Positions 16,100 through 24,418 of a stretch of 64,000 nt of DNA are shown here, piece by piece (positions within the stretch are counted from its first letter, which is position 1; the number at the start of each line of letters is the position of its first letter). Under the pieces are notes generated by a model, which was not told the origin of the DNA, did not search any database, and saw only the letters and a list, made by a program, of their open reading frames with translations. The translations under genes and the position numbers were made by a program. The stretch is from Actinoplanes solisilvae (GTDB taxonomy: Bacteria; Actinomycetota; Actinomycetes; Mycobacteriales; Micromonosporaceae), in the NCBI RefSeq assembly GCF_003999975.1, contig NZ_RJAC01000036.1:1-64000 (forward strand), given 5' to 3'.

Positions 16100-17521
16100 A
16101 TGAACCGCTATCCGTTGCGGGTCGAGGCACGCCATGACGCCACGCTGAGCCGCTGGCTGTGGCTGGTCAAATGGTTGCTGCTCATCCCGCACTACATCGT
16201 CCTGCTGGTGTTGTGGACCGGCGTGGTGGTCCTGACCTTGGTGGCTTACCTGGCGGTGCTGTTCACCGGCCGCTATCCGGCTGCCCTACGCGCCTACAAC
16301 CTCGGCGTGCTCCGCTGGACATGGCGAGTCGGCTACTACGGCTACCAGGCACTCGGCACCGATGCCTATCCGCCGTTCACTCTCGCGGACGTGCCCGGCT
16401 ATCCGGCCCGGCTCCACCTGGAACCCGACGGCCCGCCACCGCGCTGGCTCCCGCTGGTCGCGTGGCTCTTCGCGATCCCCCACCTGGTCATCCTGGGCGC
16501 CCTGACCGCCGCGGGCACCCGCGGCGACAACGTCCCGATCAGCGTGGTCGGCGCCGCGCTGCTCGTGGCCGGCCTGGCCCTGCTGTTCACCGGCAGGTAC
16601 CCGCGCGGGCTGCACGACCTGCTCGTCGGCGTCGCCCGGTGGAACCTGCGAGTGATCGCCTACCTGACCCTGCTCACCCCGCGGTATCCCCCGTTCCGCC
16701 TGGACCAGGGCGAGACCGAGCCGGTTCCGCCGCCCGACGACCCGATCGGCACAGTGGGATCGGTGCACAACCCGCACCGGAGCTCGACCGCGGGATCCGT
16801 CGTCGCGCTGGTGGCCGGAGTGCTGCTGCTGGCTCCGGCGGCTGGCCTGGCCATCGGTGGTGGCGCGTTGCTCAGCCTGGACTCGGCACGCGACCGCAAC
16901 GGCTACGTGGCGGCGCCCACCCTGCAGCTGAACACCGCCACGGCCGCCGTCACCGCGGAGAATCTCACCATCGGCGGCTCCGACCAGTGGGCCCGCAACG
17001 TCGCCGATGTCGGCGGGCTGCGCGTGACCGTCGCCTCGCCCTCCGGGCAGCCTCTGTTCATCGGCATCGGTCCGCAGGACGACGTCGACGCATGGCTGTC
17101 CGGCACCGCGCACGACCGATTGATCGGAGTCAACTCCGGCGCGGGGCGCTACGACCGGATCTCCGGCGTGTCCCGAGCGGTCGCCGACCCGGCCGCCCAG
17201 CCGTTCTGGCTCGCCACCGGCACCGGCCCCGGCGCCACCCTTCGGTGGAACGTCACCGACGGCAATTTCGCCGTCGTCGTGGCCAACCTCGACGGCACGC
17301 CCGGTGTCGCCGCCGACGTCGAAGGCGCGATCCAGGTTCCCGACCTGACCGGCCTGGGCGGCGGCCTGCTCGCGACGGGCATCGTGCTCGGACTGATCGC
17401 GATCGGGTTGATCGTGCTGGGCGGCGTCGGGATCGGCCGCCGGCACAGCCCTCCGCCGCCGGCCGCCGGACCGACCGGCACGGCGCCGCAGCAGATCCCC
17501 CCGGTCACCGTGGGTTCGTGA
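16100..17521 (+). CDS. DUF4389 membrane protein with extracytoplasmic domain
   Basis: 473 residues. Two DUF4389-like repeats (about 5-90 and 105-190) each carry two membrane helices and the motif LFTGRYPxxL. A further helix near 235-260 (VVALVAGVLLLAPAAGLAIG) leads to a soluble domain of about 160 residues, then a final helix (GLLATGIVLGLIAIGLIVLG) and a proline-rich tail. The soluble domain (DRNGYVAAPTLQLNTATAAV onward) should lie outside the cell. ATG follows GGGAGGTGAC. Actinobacterial proteins of this type are uncharacterised. The box and the following strong terminator define a single-gene unit. Confidence 0.78.
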   Translation: MNRYPLRVEARHDATLSRWLWLVKWLLLIPHYIVLLVLWTGVVVLTLVAYLAVLFTGRYPAALRAYNLGVLRWTWRVGYYGYQALGTDAYPPFTLADVPGYPARLHLEPDGPPPRWLPLVAWLFAIPHLVILGALTAAGTRGDNVPISVVGAALLVAGLALLFTGRYPRGLHDLLVGVARWNLRVIAYLTLLTPRYPPFRLDQGETEPVPPPDDPIGTVGSVHNPHRSSTAGSVVALVAGVLLLAPAAGLAIGGGALLSLDSARDRNGYVAAPTLQLNTATAAVTAENLTIGGSDQWARNVADVGGLRVTVASPSGQPLFIGIGPQDDVDAWLSGTAHDRLIGVNSGAGRYDRISGVSRAVADPAAQPFWLATGTGPGATLRWNVTDGNFAVVVANLDGTPGVAADVEGAIQVPDLTGLGGGLLATGIVLGLIAIGLIVLGGVGIGRRHSPPPPAAGPTGTAPQQIPPVTVGS

Positions 17522-17527
17522 GCAAAT

Positions 17528-17562
17528 AGTTGTGGCCCGGGCCGACGGCCCGGGCCACAACT
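17528..17562. terminator. Strong bidirectional terminator hairpin
   Basis: A perfect 16-bp stem (17528-17543 with 17547-17562) around the loop GAC, followed by TTT on the plus strand and ATTTG on the minus strand. It separates the convergent DUF4389 and CBS-BON genes. Confidence 0.85.
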
Positions 17563-17577
17563 TTCGCGCTGCCGTGG

Positions 17578-18267
17578 TCAGCCGATGCCCATGCCCATGC
17601 GCACACCGTGCGTCTGACGGTCGTCGTGGCGCCAGGCCAGCGAGGACTGGACCTCGACCACGCCGGGCACCTGCCGGGTCAGTCGCTCGGCGATCTCGGC
17701 CGACGACCAGCGGTCCACCTGCCCGGCCAGCGTGACCACGCCGTCGGCCACGGCAGCCGTCACCGTCGTGTCCTCGTCGTCCACGTATGGCCGCAGCACG
17801 CCTGATTCGATGTCCGCGAGAATCTCCTCGTCCGCCCGCAGGTGGGCCTTGAGCAGGTCGCCGCGGGACACGATCCCGATCAGCCGCCCGAGGTCGTCGA
17901 TCACGGGCAGCCGTTTCACGCTCTCCTGGTCCATCAGCCGCGCGGCCGCGGCGATCGAGGTGCCGCTGAGCGCCACGACCGCGGGAGCGCTCATCAGGTC
18001 CGCGACGGACCGCGCCTTGGCCTTGCGGCGCTCGCCGCGGCGCCGCCGGCTCTCGAAGAGCCGGGGCCACTCGTCGCCCGCGTACTCGATCTTGCGCAGC
18101 AGGTCGGCCTCGGACACCACTCCCGTCACGTGGCGGAAGGCGTCGATCACCGGCACCGCGCTCAGCCTGTTCTCGATCAGCAGGTCGACCACATCACGGT
18201 AGGAGGCGGCCGCGTCCACGGACAGAACCTCCCGGGTCATCACATCGTCGACGTTCCAGCTCCTCAC
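17578..18267 (-). CDS. CBS-pair and BON domain protein
   Basis: 229 residues. The first CBS motif begins VDDVMTREVLSVDAAASYRD, the second VADLMSAPAVVALSG; together they form a Bateman module that usually binds adenine nucleotides. A basic linker (RRRRGERRKAKAR) separates them. The C-terminal BON domain (about 155-215, GVVTLAGQVDRWSSAEIAERL) is linked with membranes or lipids in other proteins. DosR-controlled CBS proteins of M. tuberculosis (Hrp1, Rv2626c) have only the CBS pair. The GTG start at 18267 follows GAAGGAGGGCACC, and a box lies 61 bp upstream. Confidence 0.88.
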   Translation of the reverse strand: MRSWNVDDVMTREVLSVDAAASYRDVVDLLIENRLSAVPVIDAFRHVTGVVSEADLLRKIEYAGDEWPRLFESRRRRGERRKAKARSVADLMSAPAVVALSGTSIAAAARLMDQESVKRLPVIDDLGRLIGIVSRGDLLKAHLRADEEILADIESGVLRPYVDDEDTTVTAAVADGVVTLAGQVDRWSSAEIAERLTRQVPGVVEVQSSLAWRHDDRQTHGVRMGMGIG

Positions 18268-18327
18268 GGTGCCCTCCTTCGGGGTTCTTCACTTCGGACG
18301 GTACGGCCGTTCGCGACGACCGCAGCA

Positions 18328-18341
18328 GGGCCGAAAGGCCC
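18328..18341 (-). promoter_or_regulatory. DosR-type box
   Basis: GGGCCGAAAGGCCC, 61 bp before the CBS-BON start at 18267. Confidence 0.68.
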
Positions 18342-18446
18342 GGCCGTCCAGGACGTGCGGGGCCGTCCGGCCCTGCTGCCGGGCGCTTCGGCAGGCACGG
18401 TCGTCTCCGGGAAGCCTGAGGACGTGTCCGCCGACTGGATCACTGG

Positions 18447-18620
18447 TCAAAGGCGCACGGCGGGCGCGGCGAATGCCGCGGGACGGCCGTGGTGCCGGCG
18501 GTGCGCGATCGAAACGATGCCGGCATAGGAGACAACTGCGGCGCCGGCGACCGTGGCGGCCAGGCCGAACAGCGGGAACGTGGCGGATACGGCGAAGGCG
18601 ATCAGATTCTTGCGTGTCAT
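18447..18620 (-). CDS. Small membrane protein, 57 residues
   Basis: MTRKNLIAFAVSATFPLFGL starts one or two hydrophobic segments (about 5-36), followed by a basic tail (AHRRHHGRPAA). ATG at 18620 follows AAAGGGAG. The box at 18698 lies 78 bp upstream, the same gap as for the small proteins at 9827 and 36722. It is divergent from the pyruvate formate-lyase gene. No family was recognised. Confidence 0.55.
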   Translation of the reverse strand: MTRKNLIAFAVSATFPLFGLAATVAGAAVVSYAGIVSIAHRRHHGRPAAFAAPAVRL

Positions 18621-18697
18621 GGCAGGACTCCCTTTCTGCGGCTTCAGGAGAACGCCGTCGGGGGGTGTCGGAGCAGAGGCGAAGTCCCACGCCCGCC

Positions 18698-18711
18698 GGG
18701 ACCAACGGCCC
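18698..18711 (+). promoter_or_regulatory. DosR-type box, divergent promoter
   Basis: GGGACCAACGGCCC, 56 bp before pyruvate formate-lyase at 18767 and 78 bp before the small protein at 18620. Confidence 0.7.
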
Positions 18712-18766
18712 TGCCGCGGCGGATCACCGGCGTCGAGGCTGAGCAGAGAGGGACAGGAGGAGAGTC

Positions 18767-20992
18767 ATGGCTGGTGGATGGCGTGGTTTCCGGGGGACGA
18801 CCTGGCGGAACACGATCGATGTGGCGGCCTTCGTGCGGGACAACGTCACCCCGTACGCCGGAGGGTCCGAGTTTCTCAGCGGCCCGACCCACCGCACCGT
18901 ACGAATCTGGGAGCAACTAGAACGGATGTTCCCCGAGGAGCGGCGGCGTGGCATCTACGACGTGGACGCGCACACCCCGTCGGGCATCACCTCGCACGCG
19001 CCCGGCTGGATCGACCAGGACCACGAGCTGATCGTCGGCCTGCAGACCAGTTCGCCGCTGCGCCGGGCGATCATGCCGAACGGTGGCCTGCGCATGGTCC
19101 AGGCCGGCCTGGCCGCGTACGGGTTCAGCCTCGACCCGGCCGTGAAAACGATCTTCAGCCGGTACCGCAAGACGCACAACGACGGCGTCTTCGACGCGTA
19201 CCCCGCCGACGTCAAGGCCGCGCGGCGCTCGCACATCATCACCGGGCTCCCGGACGCGTACGGTCGTGGCCGGATCATCGGTGATTACCGCCGGGTCGCC
19301 CTCTACGGCGTGGACCGGCTCATCACCGAGCGCCTGGAGCGCAAGGCCGCCCTCGACGAGCACCCGTCCACCGCTGACGTGATCCGCGACCGGGAGGAGC
19401 TGGCCGAGCAGGTCCGCGCGCTCGAGGAGCTGCGGTTCATGGCCGAGCAGTACGGCTACGACATCACCGCGCCGGCCACCACGGGGCGCGAGGCGATCCA
19501 GTGGCTGTACTTCGCCTACCTGGCCGCGACCAAGGAGCAGAACGGCGCGGCCATGTCGCTCGGCCGGACTTCGTCGTTCCTGGACGTCTATCTGCAGCGC
19601 GACCTGGACGAGGGTCTGTTGACCGAGCAGGAGGCGCAGGAGCTGATCGACGACTTCGTCATCAAGCTGCGCATCATCCGGTTCCTGCGCACCCCCGACT
19701 ACGATCAGCTGTTCTCCGGCGACCCGACCTGGGTGACCGAGGCGATCGGGGGTCTCGGCGCGGACGGACGGCCGCTCGTGACCCGCTCGAGCTTCCGCTA
19801 CCTGCAGACCCTCTACAACCTCGGTCCCGCGCCCGAGCCGAACCTGACCGTGCTCTGGTCGCCGCGGCTGCCCGAGGGCTTCAAGCGGTTCTGCGCGCAG
19901 GTGTCCATCGACACGAGCTCGATCCAGTACGAGAACGACGACCTCATCCGCCCGGCCTACAGCGACGACACCGCGATCGCCTGCTGCGTCTCGGCCATGC
20001 GGGTCGGCAAGGACATGCAGTTCTTCGGCGCCCGCGCCAACATCGCCAAGGCCCTGCTGTACGCCGTCAACGGTGGCCGCGACGAGATGACCGGCGAGCA
20101 GGTCTTCACGGGCGAGCCGATCGCCGAGGACGTGCTCACTTTCGAGACCGTCATGGCCGCGTACGACCAGACGCTCGACTGGCTGGCCGAGACCTACGTC
20201 GACGCCCTCAACGTCATCCACTACATGCACGACAAATACGCCTACGAACGCCTCGAGATGGCGCTGCACGACTATCCCGTGCACCGGTTCCTCGCGACCG
20301 GGATCGCCGGTCTGTCGGTGGCCGCCGACAGCCTGAGCGCGATCAAGTACGCCCAGGTGAAGGTGGTACGCGACGAGACCGGCCTGGTCGTCGACTACTC
20401 GGTCGACGGCGAGTTCCCGGCCTTCGGCAACAACGACGACCGGGTGGACGCCATAGCGGTCGATCTGGTCGAGCGGTTCATGGCGAAGATCCGCCGGCAG
20501 CAGGCGTACCGAGGGGCCGAGCCGAGCCTGTCCGTGCTGACCATCACGTCGAACGTCGTCTACGGCAAGCACACCGGCAACACGCCGGACGGGCGCCGGA
20601 CCGGCGAGCCGTTCGCGCCCGGGGCCAACCCGATGAACGGCCGCGACAAGCACGGCATGGTCGCCGCCGCCCTGTCGGTTGCGAAGCTGCCCTTCCGCTC
20701 GGCTCGCGACGGTATCTCGCTGACCATCACGGTCACTCCCGACGGCCTGGGCCACACCCGCGACGACCGGATCACCAACCTGGCCGGCGTCCTGGACGGC
20801 TACACCGACAGCGGCGGTTTCCACATGAATGTCAACGTGCTCGACCGGGCGACGCTCGAGGACGCCATGGCGCACCCCGAGAACTACCCGCAACTGACCA
20901 TCCGGGTGTCCGGATACGCCGTGAACTTCGTCAAGCTCACCCCCGAGCAGCAGCGGGATGTCATCTCCCGCACCTTCCACGGGTCGCTGTGA
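18767..20992 (+). CDS. pflB: Pyruvate formate-lyase (glycyl radical enzyme)
   Basis: 741 residues, close to E. coli PflB (760). The adjacent catalytic cysteines are C406 and C407 in TAIACCVSAMRVGKDM. The glycyl-radical site is G716 in IRVSGYAVNF, 25 residues from the end as in PflB. The enzyme turns pyruvate and CoA into acetyl-CoA and formate without oxygen; the radical is destroyed by O2. The C-terminal GNTPDGRRTGEPFAPGANP is also typical. ATG follows ACAGGAGGAGAGTC. Its stop overlaps the activase start. PFL is uncommon in soil actinomycetes, and here it sits behind a DosR-type box, fitting anaerobic use. Confidence 0.95.
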   Translation: MAGGWRGFRGTTWRNTIDVAAFVRDNVTPYAGGSEFLSGPTHRTVRIWEQLERMFPEERRRGIYDVDAHTPSGITSHAPGWIDQDHELIVGLQTSSPLRRAIMPNGGLRMVQAGLAAYGFSLDPAVKTIFSRYRKTHNDGVFDAYPADVKAARRSHIITGLPDAYGRGRIIGDYRRVALYGVDRLITERLERKAALDEHPSTADVIRDREELAEQVRALEELRFMAEQYGYDITAPATTGREAIQWLYFAYLAATKEQNGAAMSLGRTSSFLDVYLQRDLDEGLLTEQEAQELIDDFVIKLRIIRFLRTPDYDQLFSGDPTWVTEAIGGLGADGRPLVTRSSFRYLQTLYNLGPAPEPNLTVLWSPRLPEGFKRFCAQVSIDTSSIQYENDDLIRPAYSDDTAIACCVSAMRVGKDMQFFGARANIAKALLYAVNGGRDEMTGEQVFTGEPIAEDVLTFETVMAAYDQTLDWLAETYVDALNVIHYMHDKYAYERLEMALHDYPVHRFLATGIAGLSVAADSLSAIKYAQVKVVRDETGLVVDYSVDGEFPAFGNNDDRVDAIAVDLVERFMAKIRRQQAYRGAEPSLSVLTITSNVVYGKHTGNTPDGRRTGEPFAPGANPMNGRDKHGMVAAALSVAKLPFRSARDGISLTITVTPDGLGHTRDDRITNLAGVLDGYTDSGGFHMNVNVLDRATLEDAMAHPENYPQLTIRVSGYAVNFVKLTPEQQRDVISRTFHGSL

Positions 20993-21741
20993 TGGTCACG
21001 ACGGCCCGGACCGTCACCGGCTCGCTCCACTCCTTCGACATCTCGACGGGAGTGGACGGGCCGGGCACACGGTTCGTCGCGTTCCTCGCCGGTTGCCCGC
21101 TGCGGTGCCTGTACTGCCACAGCCCCGACACCCAGTTCCGCCGTTACGGCGGCCTGACGACCGTCGCCGACCTGCTCACTGAGATCCGCCGGTACGAACG
21201 CTTCGTGAAGGTCGCCGGCGGCGGCGTGACCATCAGCGGCGGCGAGCCGTTGCAACAGGCCGGCTTCACCCGCGAGGTGCTGCGCGGCTGCAAGGAGATG
21301 CGGCTGCACACGGCGCTGGACACGAGCGGCTTCCTGGGTGACCGGGCCGACGACGATCTGCTGGACGCCGTCGATCTGGTGCTCCTCGACATCAAGAGCG
21401 GCGATCCCCGGACGTACGCCGAAGTGACCCGCACCGGCCGTCTCGAGCCCACGGTCCGCTTCGCGCATCGCCTCGCGGAGCGGGGCAAGCCGATCTGGGT
21501 ACGCTTCGTCCTCGTCCCCGGCCTGACCGACGACCCGGCGAACGTGGACGCGGTGGCGGCCGTCGCGGCGGGCGTGCCCACCGTCGAACGCGTCGAGGTG
21601 CTGCCCTTCCACCGCCTCGGGGAACAGAAGTACGCCGCGCTGGGCCTGCCGTTCCCGCTCGCCGGCACACCGGCCCCCAGTGTCGCCCTGCTGGAACGGG
21701 TACAGGGCCAGTTTCGCGACCACGGCCTGACCGTGTACTGA
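20992..21741 (+). CDS. pflA: Pyruvate formate-lyase activating enzyme (radical SAM)
   Basis: 249 residues. CPLRCLYCHSPD carries the radical-SAM CxxxCxxC that holds the 4Fe-4S cluster, and GGGVTISGGEPLQQ is the SAM-binding glycine motif. DTSGFL and DIKSGDPRTY follow as in E. coli PflA (246 residues). The protein makes the glycyl radical on PflB. The start overlaps the pflB stop by one base (TGATG), which implies translational coupling. There are no extra iron-sulfur motifs, so it is of the simple PflA type and not of the type that serves other glycyl radical enzymes. Confidence 0.94.
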   Translation: MVTTARTVTGSLHSFDISTGVDGPGTRFVAFLAGCPLRCLYCHSPDTQFRRYGGLTTVADLLTEIRRYERFVKVAGGGVTISGGEPLQQAGFTREVLRGCKEMRLHTALDTSGFLGDRADDDLLDAVDLVLLDIKSGDPRTYAEVTRTGRLEPTVRFAHRLAERGKPIWVRFVLVPGLTDDPANVDAVAAVAAGVPTVERVEVLPFHRLGEQKYAALGLPFPLAGTPAPSVALLERVQGQFRDHGLTVY

Positions 21742-21756
21742 CCGGTCCGGCGACAC

Positions 21757-21770
21757 GGGACTTCCGGCCC
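21757..21770 (+). promoter_or_regulatory. DosR-type box
   Basis: GGGACTTCCGGCCC, followed by TGAACGGGCAC as at 12321. It ends 45 bp before the ATG at 21815 and 63 bp before the alternative ATG at 21833. Confidence 0.72.
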
Positions 21771-21814
21771 TGAACGGGCACTGCCGCCGAACGGCACGCT
21801 GGTGAGGAGACACG

Positions 21815-22822
21815 ATGACGGAGGTTCCGACCATGACGCCCACCGAGCAGGCCCCTGTTGCCCAGCACGCGCCGACCCTGTTGTACGGCGAGGGAGACCT
21901 GCGCTCGGCGGCGATCGCGGGAATCCGAGCCCCGTCGATGCACAACAGCCAGCCCTGGCGGTTCCGGCTGCGCGACGGCGCGATCGAGATCCTCGCCGAC
22001 CCGGACCGGCAGCTCGCCGTGGCCGACCGCTCCGGCTGGGCGATCCGCGTCGCCTGCGGGGCCGCCACCTACAACGCCCGGCTGGCCCTGGCCGTCCGTG
22101 GCCGGCCCGCCGAGGTGCACCTGCGCCCGACCTCGGAGGTCATCGCGCGGCTCACGCCAGGCCGCGAACGTCCACCGACGTACGCCGAGGAAGCCCTCTA
22201 CGCCGTGATCCCCCGCCGGCACAGCAACCGGTCGCCGTTCTGGCCCGAACCGGTGCCCGCCGAGCTCCGGATGCGCCTCGTCCAGGCGGCCCTCAGCGAA
22301 CACGCCTGGCTCGATCTGCTGGTCGGCGTGGTCGCCCTCACCGGATTCGCCGAGATCGCCGGCAGCGCCGACCGTGTCCTGCGCCGCGACAACGAATACC
22401 AGTCCGAGCTCACCGGCTGGACCCGCACGGACGACCGCGCCGACGGCGTGCCGGCCCGCGCGGGAGGGCCCCGGCCGGAACCTCAGGACCTGCTCCCCCA
22501 GCGCGATTTCGGCGATCGTAGTCGCGCCCCCGGCCGCGACTACGAGCCCGAGCCTCTCGTCGGGATCCTCGGCGTGCCCACCGACCGGCCGATCGACCAG
22601 ATCACCGCCGGCCAGGCCCTGCAGAAGCTTCTGCTCACGGCGACGGATTCCGGCCTGGCCGCCTCGCTGATCTCCCAGCCGATCGAGGTACCGGCCGCCC
22701 GTGACCAGCTCCGCCGGTCGTTGAACCGCACCGGCTTCCCCCAGATGGCGCTGCGCCTCGGCTACGGCATGCCCGGCCACCCGTCACCACGCCGCGACGT
22801 CACCGAGGTGCTCGCGCCGTGA
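21815..22822 (+). CDS. Acg-family nitroreductase-like flavoprotein, subgroup B
   Basis: 335 residues, a close paralogue of the protein at 12379: IAGIRAPSMHNSQPWRFRLR, IPRRHSNRSPFWPEPVP, EIAGSADRVLRRDNEY, TAGQALQKLLLTATDSGLA and LGYGMPGHPSPRRDVTEV. The ATG at 21815 follows GGTGAGGAGACACG. A second ATG at 21833 also has a site (ACGGAGG) and would trim six residues. It has its own box despite following the pfl genes. FMN binding is expected; no substrate is predicted. Confidence 0.87.
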   Translation: MTEVPTMTPTEQAPVAQHAPTLLYGEGDLRSAAIAGIRAPSMHNSQPWRFRLRDGAIEILADPDRQLAVADRSGWAIRVACGAATYNARLALAVRGRPAEVHLRPTSEVIARLTPGRERPPTYAEEALYAVIPRRHSNRSPFWPEPVPAELRMRLVQAALSEHAWLDLLVGVVALTGFAEIAGSADRVLRRDNEYQSELTGWTRTDDRADGVPARAGGPRPEPQDLLPQRDFGDRSRAPGRDYEPEPLVGILGVPTDRPIDQITAGQALQKLLLTATDSGLAASLISQPIEVPAARDQLRRSLNRTGFPQMALRLGYGMPGHPSPRRDVTEVLAP

Positions 22823-22877
22823 GGGCGATCGGCTTCGGGCTCACGCTGGGGCGAGACACAAAAGGAAGTGATCACTC

Positions 22878-24365
22878 ATGGCCGCCTCGCCGGTGCTGCC
22901 GGCCGCGTTGCCGGACGTTCCCGGGTCGCCGCGGGTTCGACAGGCCCCATGGGCTTCGGCCCTCGTAGCGTGGCTCGTCGCGTCGTCGGGCGTGGTGTCG
23001 GCCGCGCTCGCACCGCGCGGCCCGGTGACCGGCAGTCAGGTCATAATGCTGATCACCGCGTCCACCCTCCTCGGTGGACTGACCGGATTCGTCGTCCGCT
23101 CCAGGTGGGCGATCGTGACGGTGCCCGTTCTGCACCTGGCGATGTGGGAGTTGGCTCGCGCGACAGCGTTCGGGCTGGACGGTCCCACGTTCGGCCGGCC
23201 GCGCTTCGACGTCGCGATGGGCGTCGTCGTCTTCATCGCCGTACACGTGATGTATGCCGTGGTCGCCGTGCTGCCCATGGTGCTCGGTGTGATCGGCGGC
23301 CGGGCCTGGCGACGCCGGAGGCCACGATACGCCGCGGTCTGGTCGGCCGTCCTGGTGCTCGTCGTAGGAGCGCTCGGTGTGCTGCTCGTCCGTCCCGGCA
23401 CGACCGACCCGGAACCCGCCGGGGTCGCCACAGTCGTGAAGCTTCGCCTGGGTGGCGTCGACCAGTGGGTGTCGATCCGCGGTGCCGACGCCGGCAATCC
23501 GGTGCTGCTGCACCTGTCCGGCGGCCCGGGAAGCTCCGACGTCGGCTGGGTCCGCACCTTCAACCGGCCGCTCGAGGATCACTTCACCGTGGTCGTCTGG
23601 GAGCAGCGCGGCGCCGGCAAGTCGTACCCGGCGCTGGATCCGACCGCCGACCTGACCCTCGACCGGCTGGTGTCCGACGGTCTCGAGCTGACGACCTGGC
23701 TGGCCCACCACTACGACGAATCGAAGATCTACCTCACCGGCAACTCCTGGGGCAGCACGCTGGGGGTGCTCATGGCGCAGCGCCGGCCCGACATGTTCCA
23801 CGCCTTCGTCGGCACGGGCCAGATGGTCAGCCAGCGGGAGACGGACCAGCGGCTGTACCGGCAACTGTCCGCGCACGCGCTGCGCACCGGGGACCGGAAG
23901 CTTCAGGCTCGGCTTTCGGCGCTCGGTGAGCCGCCGTACCACGACGTGCTGGGCTACGCCCTGGTCATGGAGTACTACGACGTCCTCGAACCCTACGACC
24001 ACGTCCCGGCCTTCGACGCGGCCCGGGGCCTGGGCGGCTTCTTCCCGGACGAGTACAGCGTGCTCGACACCTGGAACGAGCTGCGGGGATTCGCCGACAT
24101 GGGTGGGCTGATGTACCCGCGGATACAGGACGTCGACTTCCGCCGGGACGTGCCCCGGCTCGACGTGCCGGTCTATTTCGTGCAGGGGCGTCACGAGCTG
24201 ACCGCCCGGAGCGGACCGGCCGCCGAGTGGATCGCGCGTCTGCGGGCGCCGGTCAAGCGGGTGTACGAGTTCGCGAGCTCCGGGCACAACGCCGACGCCG
24301 AGGAACCGCAGCGCTACAACGACCTGCTCGTGTCGACCGTCCTGCCCGAGACCTACGGAAGGTGA
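22878..24365 (+). CDS. Membrane-anchored alpha/beta hydrolase (proline-iminopeptidase-like)
   Basis: 495 residues. The first 175 hold about five membrane helices. The rest is an alpha/beta hydrolase: HLSGGPGSSDVGWVRTF (oxyanion region typical of proline iminopeptidases), the nucleophile elbow GNSWGS, and a terminal histidine in SSGHNADAE. The acid is probably in VQGRHELT. The fold should face the outside if the last helix exits. ATG at 22878 follows AAAGGAAGTG. No box is visible in the 55 bp upstream. Substrate unknown; the motif set suggests peptides or esters with an N-terminal proline-like group. Confidence 0.75.
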   Translation: MAASPVLPAALPDVPGSPRVRQAPWASALVAWLVASSGVVSAALAPRGPVTGSQVIMLITASTLLGGLTGFVVRSRWAIVTVPVLHLAMWELARATAFGLDGPTFGRPRFDVAMGVVVFIAVHVMYAVVAVLPMVLGVIGGRAWRRRRPRYAAVWSAVLVLVVGALGVLLVRPGTTDPEPAGVATVVKLRLGGVDQWVSIRGADAGNPVLLHLSGGPGSSDVGWVRTFNRPLEDHFTVVVWEQRGAGKSYPALDPTADLTLDRLVSDGLELTTWLAHHYDESKIYLTGNSWGSTLGVLMAQRRPDMFHAFVGTGQMVSQRETDQRLYRQLSAHALRTGDRKLQARLSALGEPPYHDVLGYALVMEYYDVLEPYDHVPAFDAARGLGGFFPDEYSVLDTWNELRGFADMGGLMYPRIQDVDFRRDVPRLDVPVYFVQGRHELTARSGPAAEWIARLRAPVKRVYEFASSGHNADAEEPQRYNDLLVSTVLPETYGR

Positions 24366-24393
24366 AGCCGCCACCGGCACCGCGGACGTCGCC

Positions 24394-24411
24394 GTCGTCG
24401 TGCACGACGAC
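24394..24411. terminator. Palindrome between convergent genes
   Basis: GTCGTCGTGCACGACGAC is a perfect 18-bp palindrome between the hydrolase and terC ends. A wider pair GGTGAAG (24361-24367) and CTTCACC (24417-24423) flanks it. There is no T-run. Confidence 0.35.
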
Positions 24412-24418
24412 CCGGTCT

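Noticed and set aside
18675..18688. AGAGGCGAAGTCCC as a second box in the pfl promoter
   Set aside because: The half-sites are out of register by one base relative to the consensus; the better site is 23 bp away.
18917..20980. A 687-codon open frame antisense to pflB, and similar long antisense frames over cydD, the ATPase and the histidine kinases
   Set aside because: High-GC third positions keep the opposite strand open. These frames show repetitive Arg/Gly/Val-rich sequence, no ribosome sites and no family motifs.
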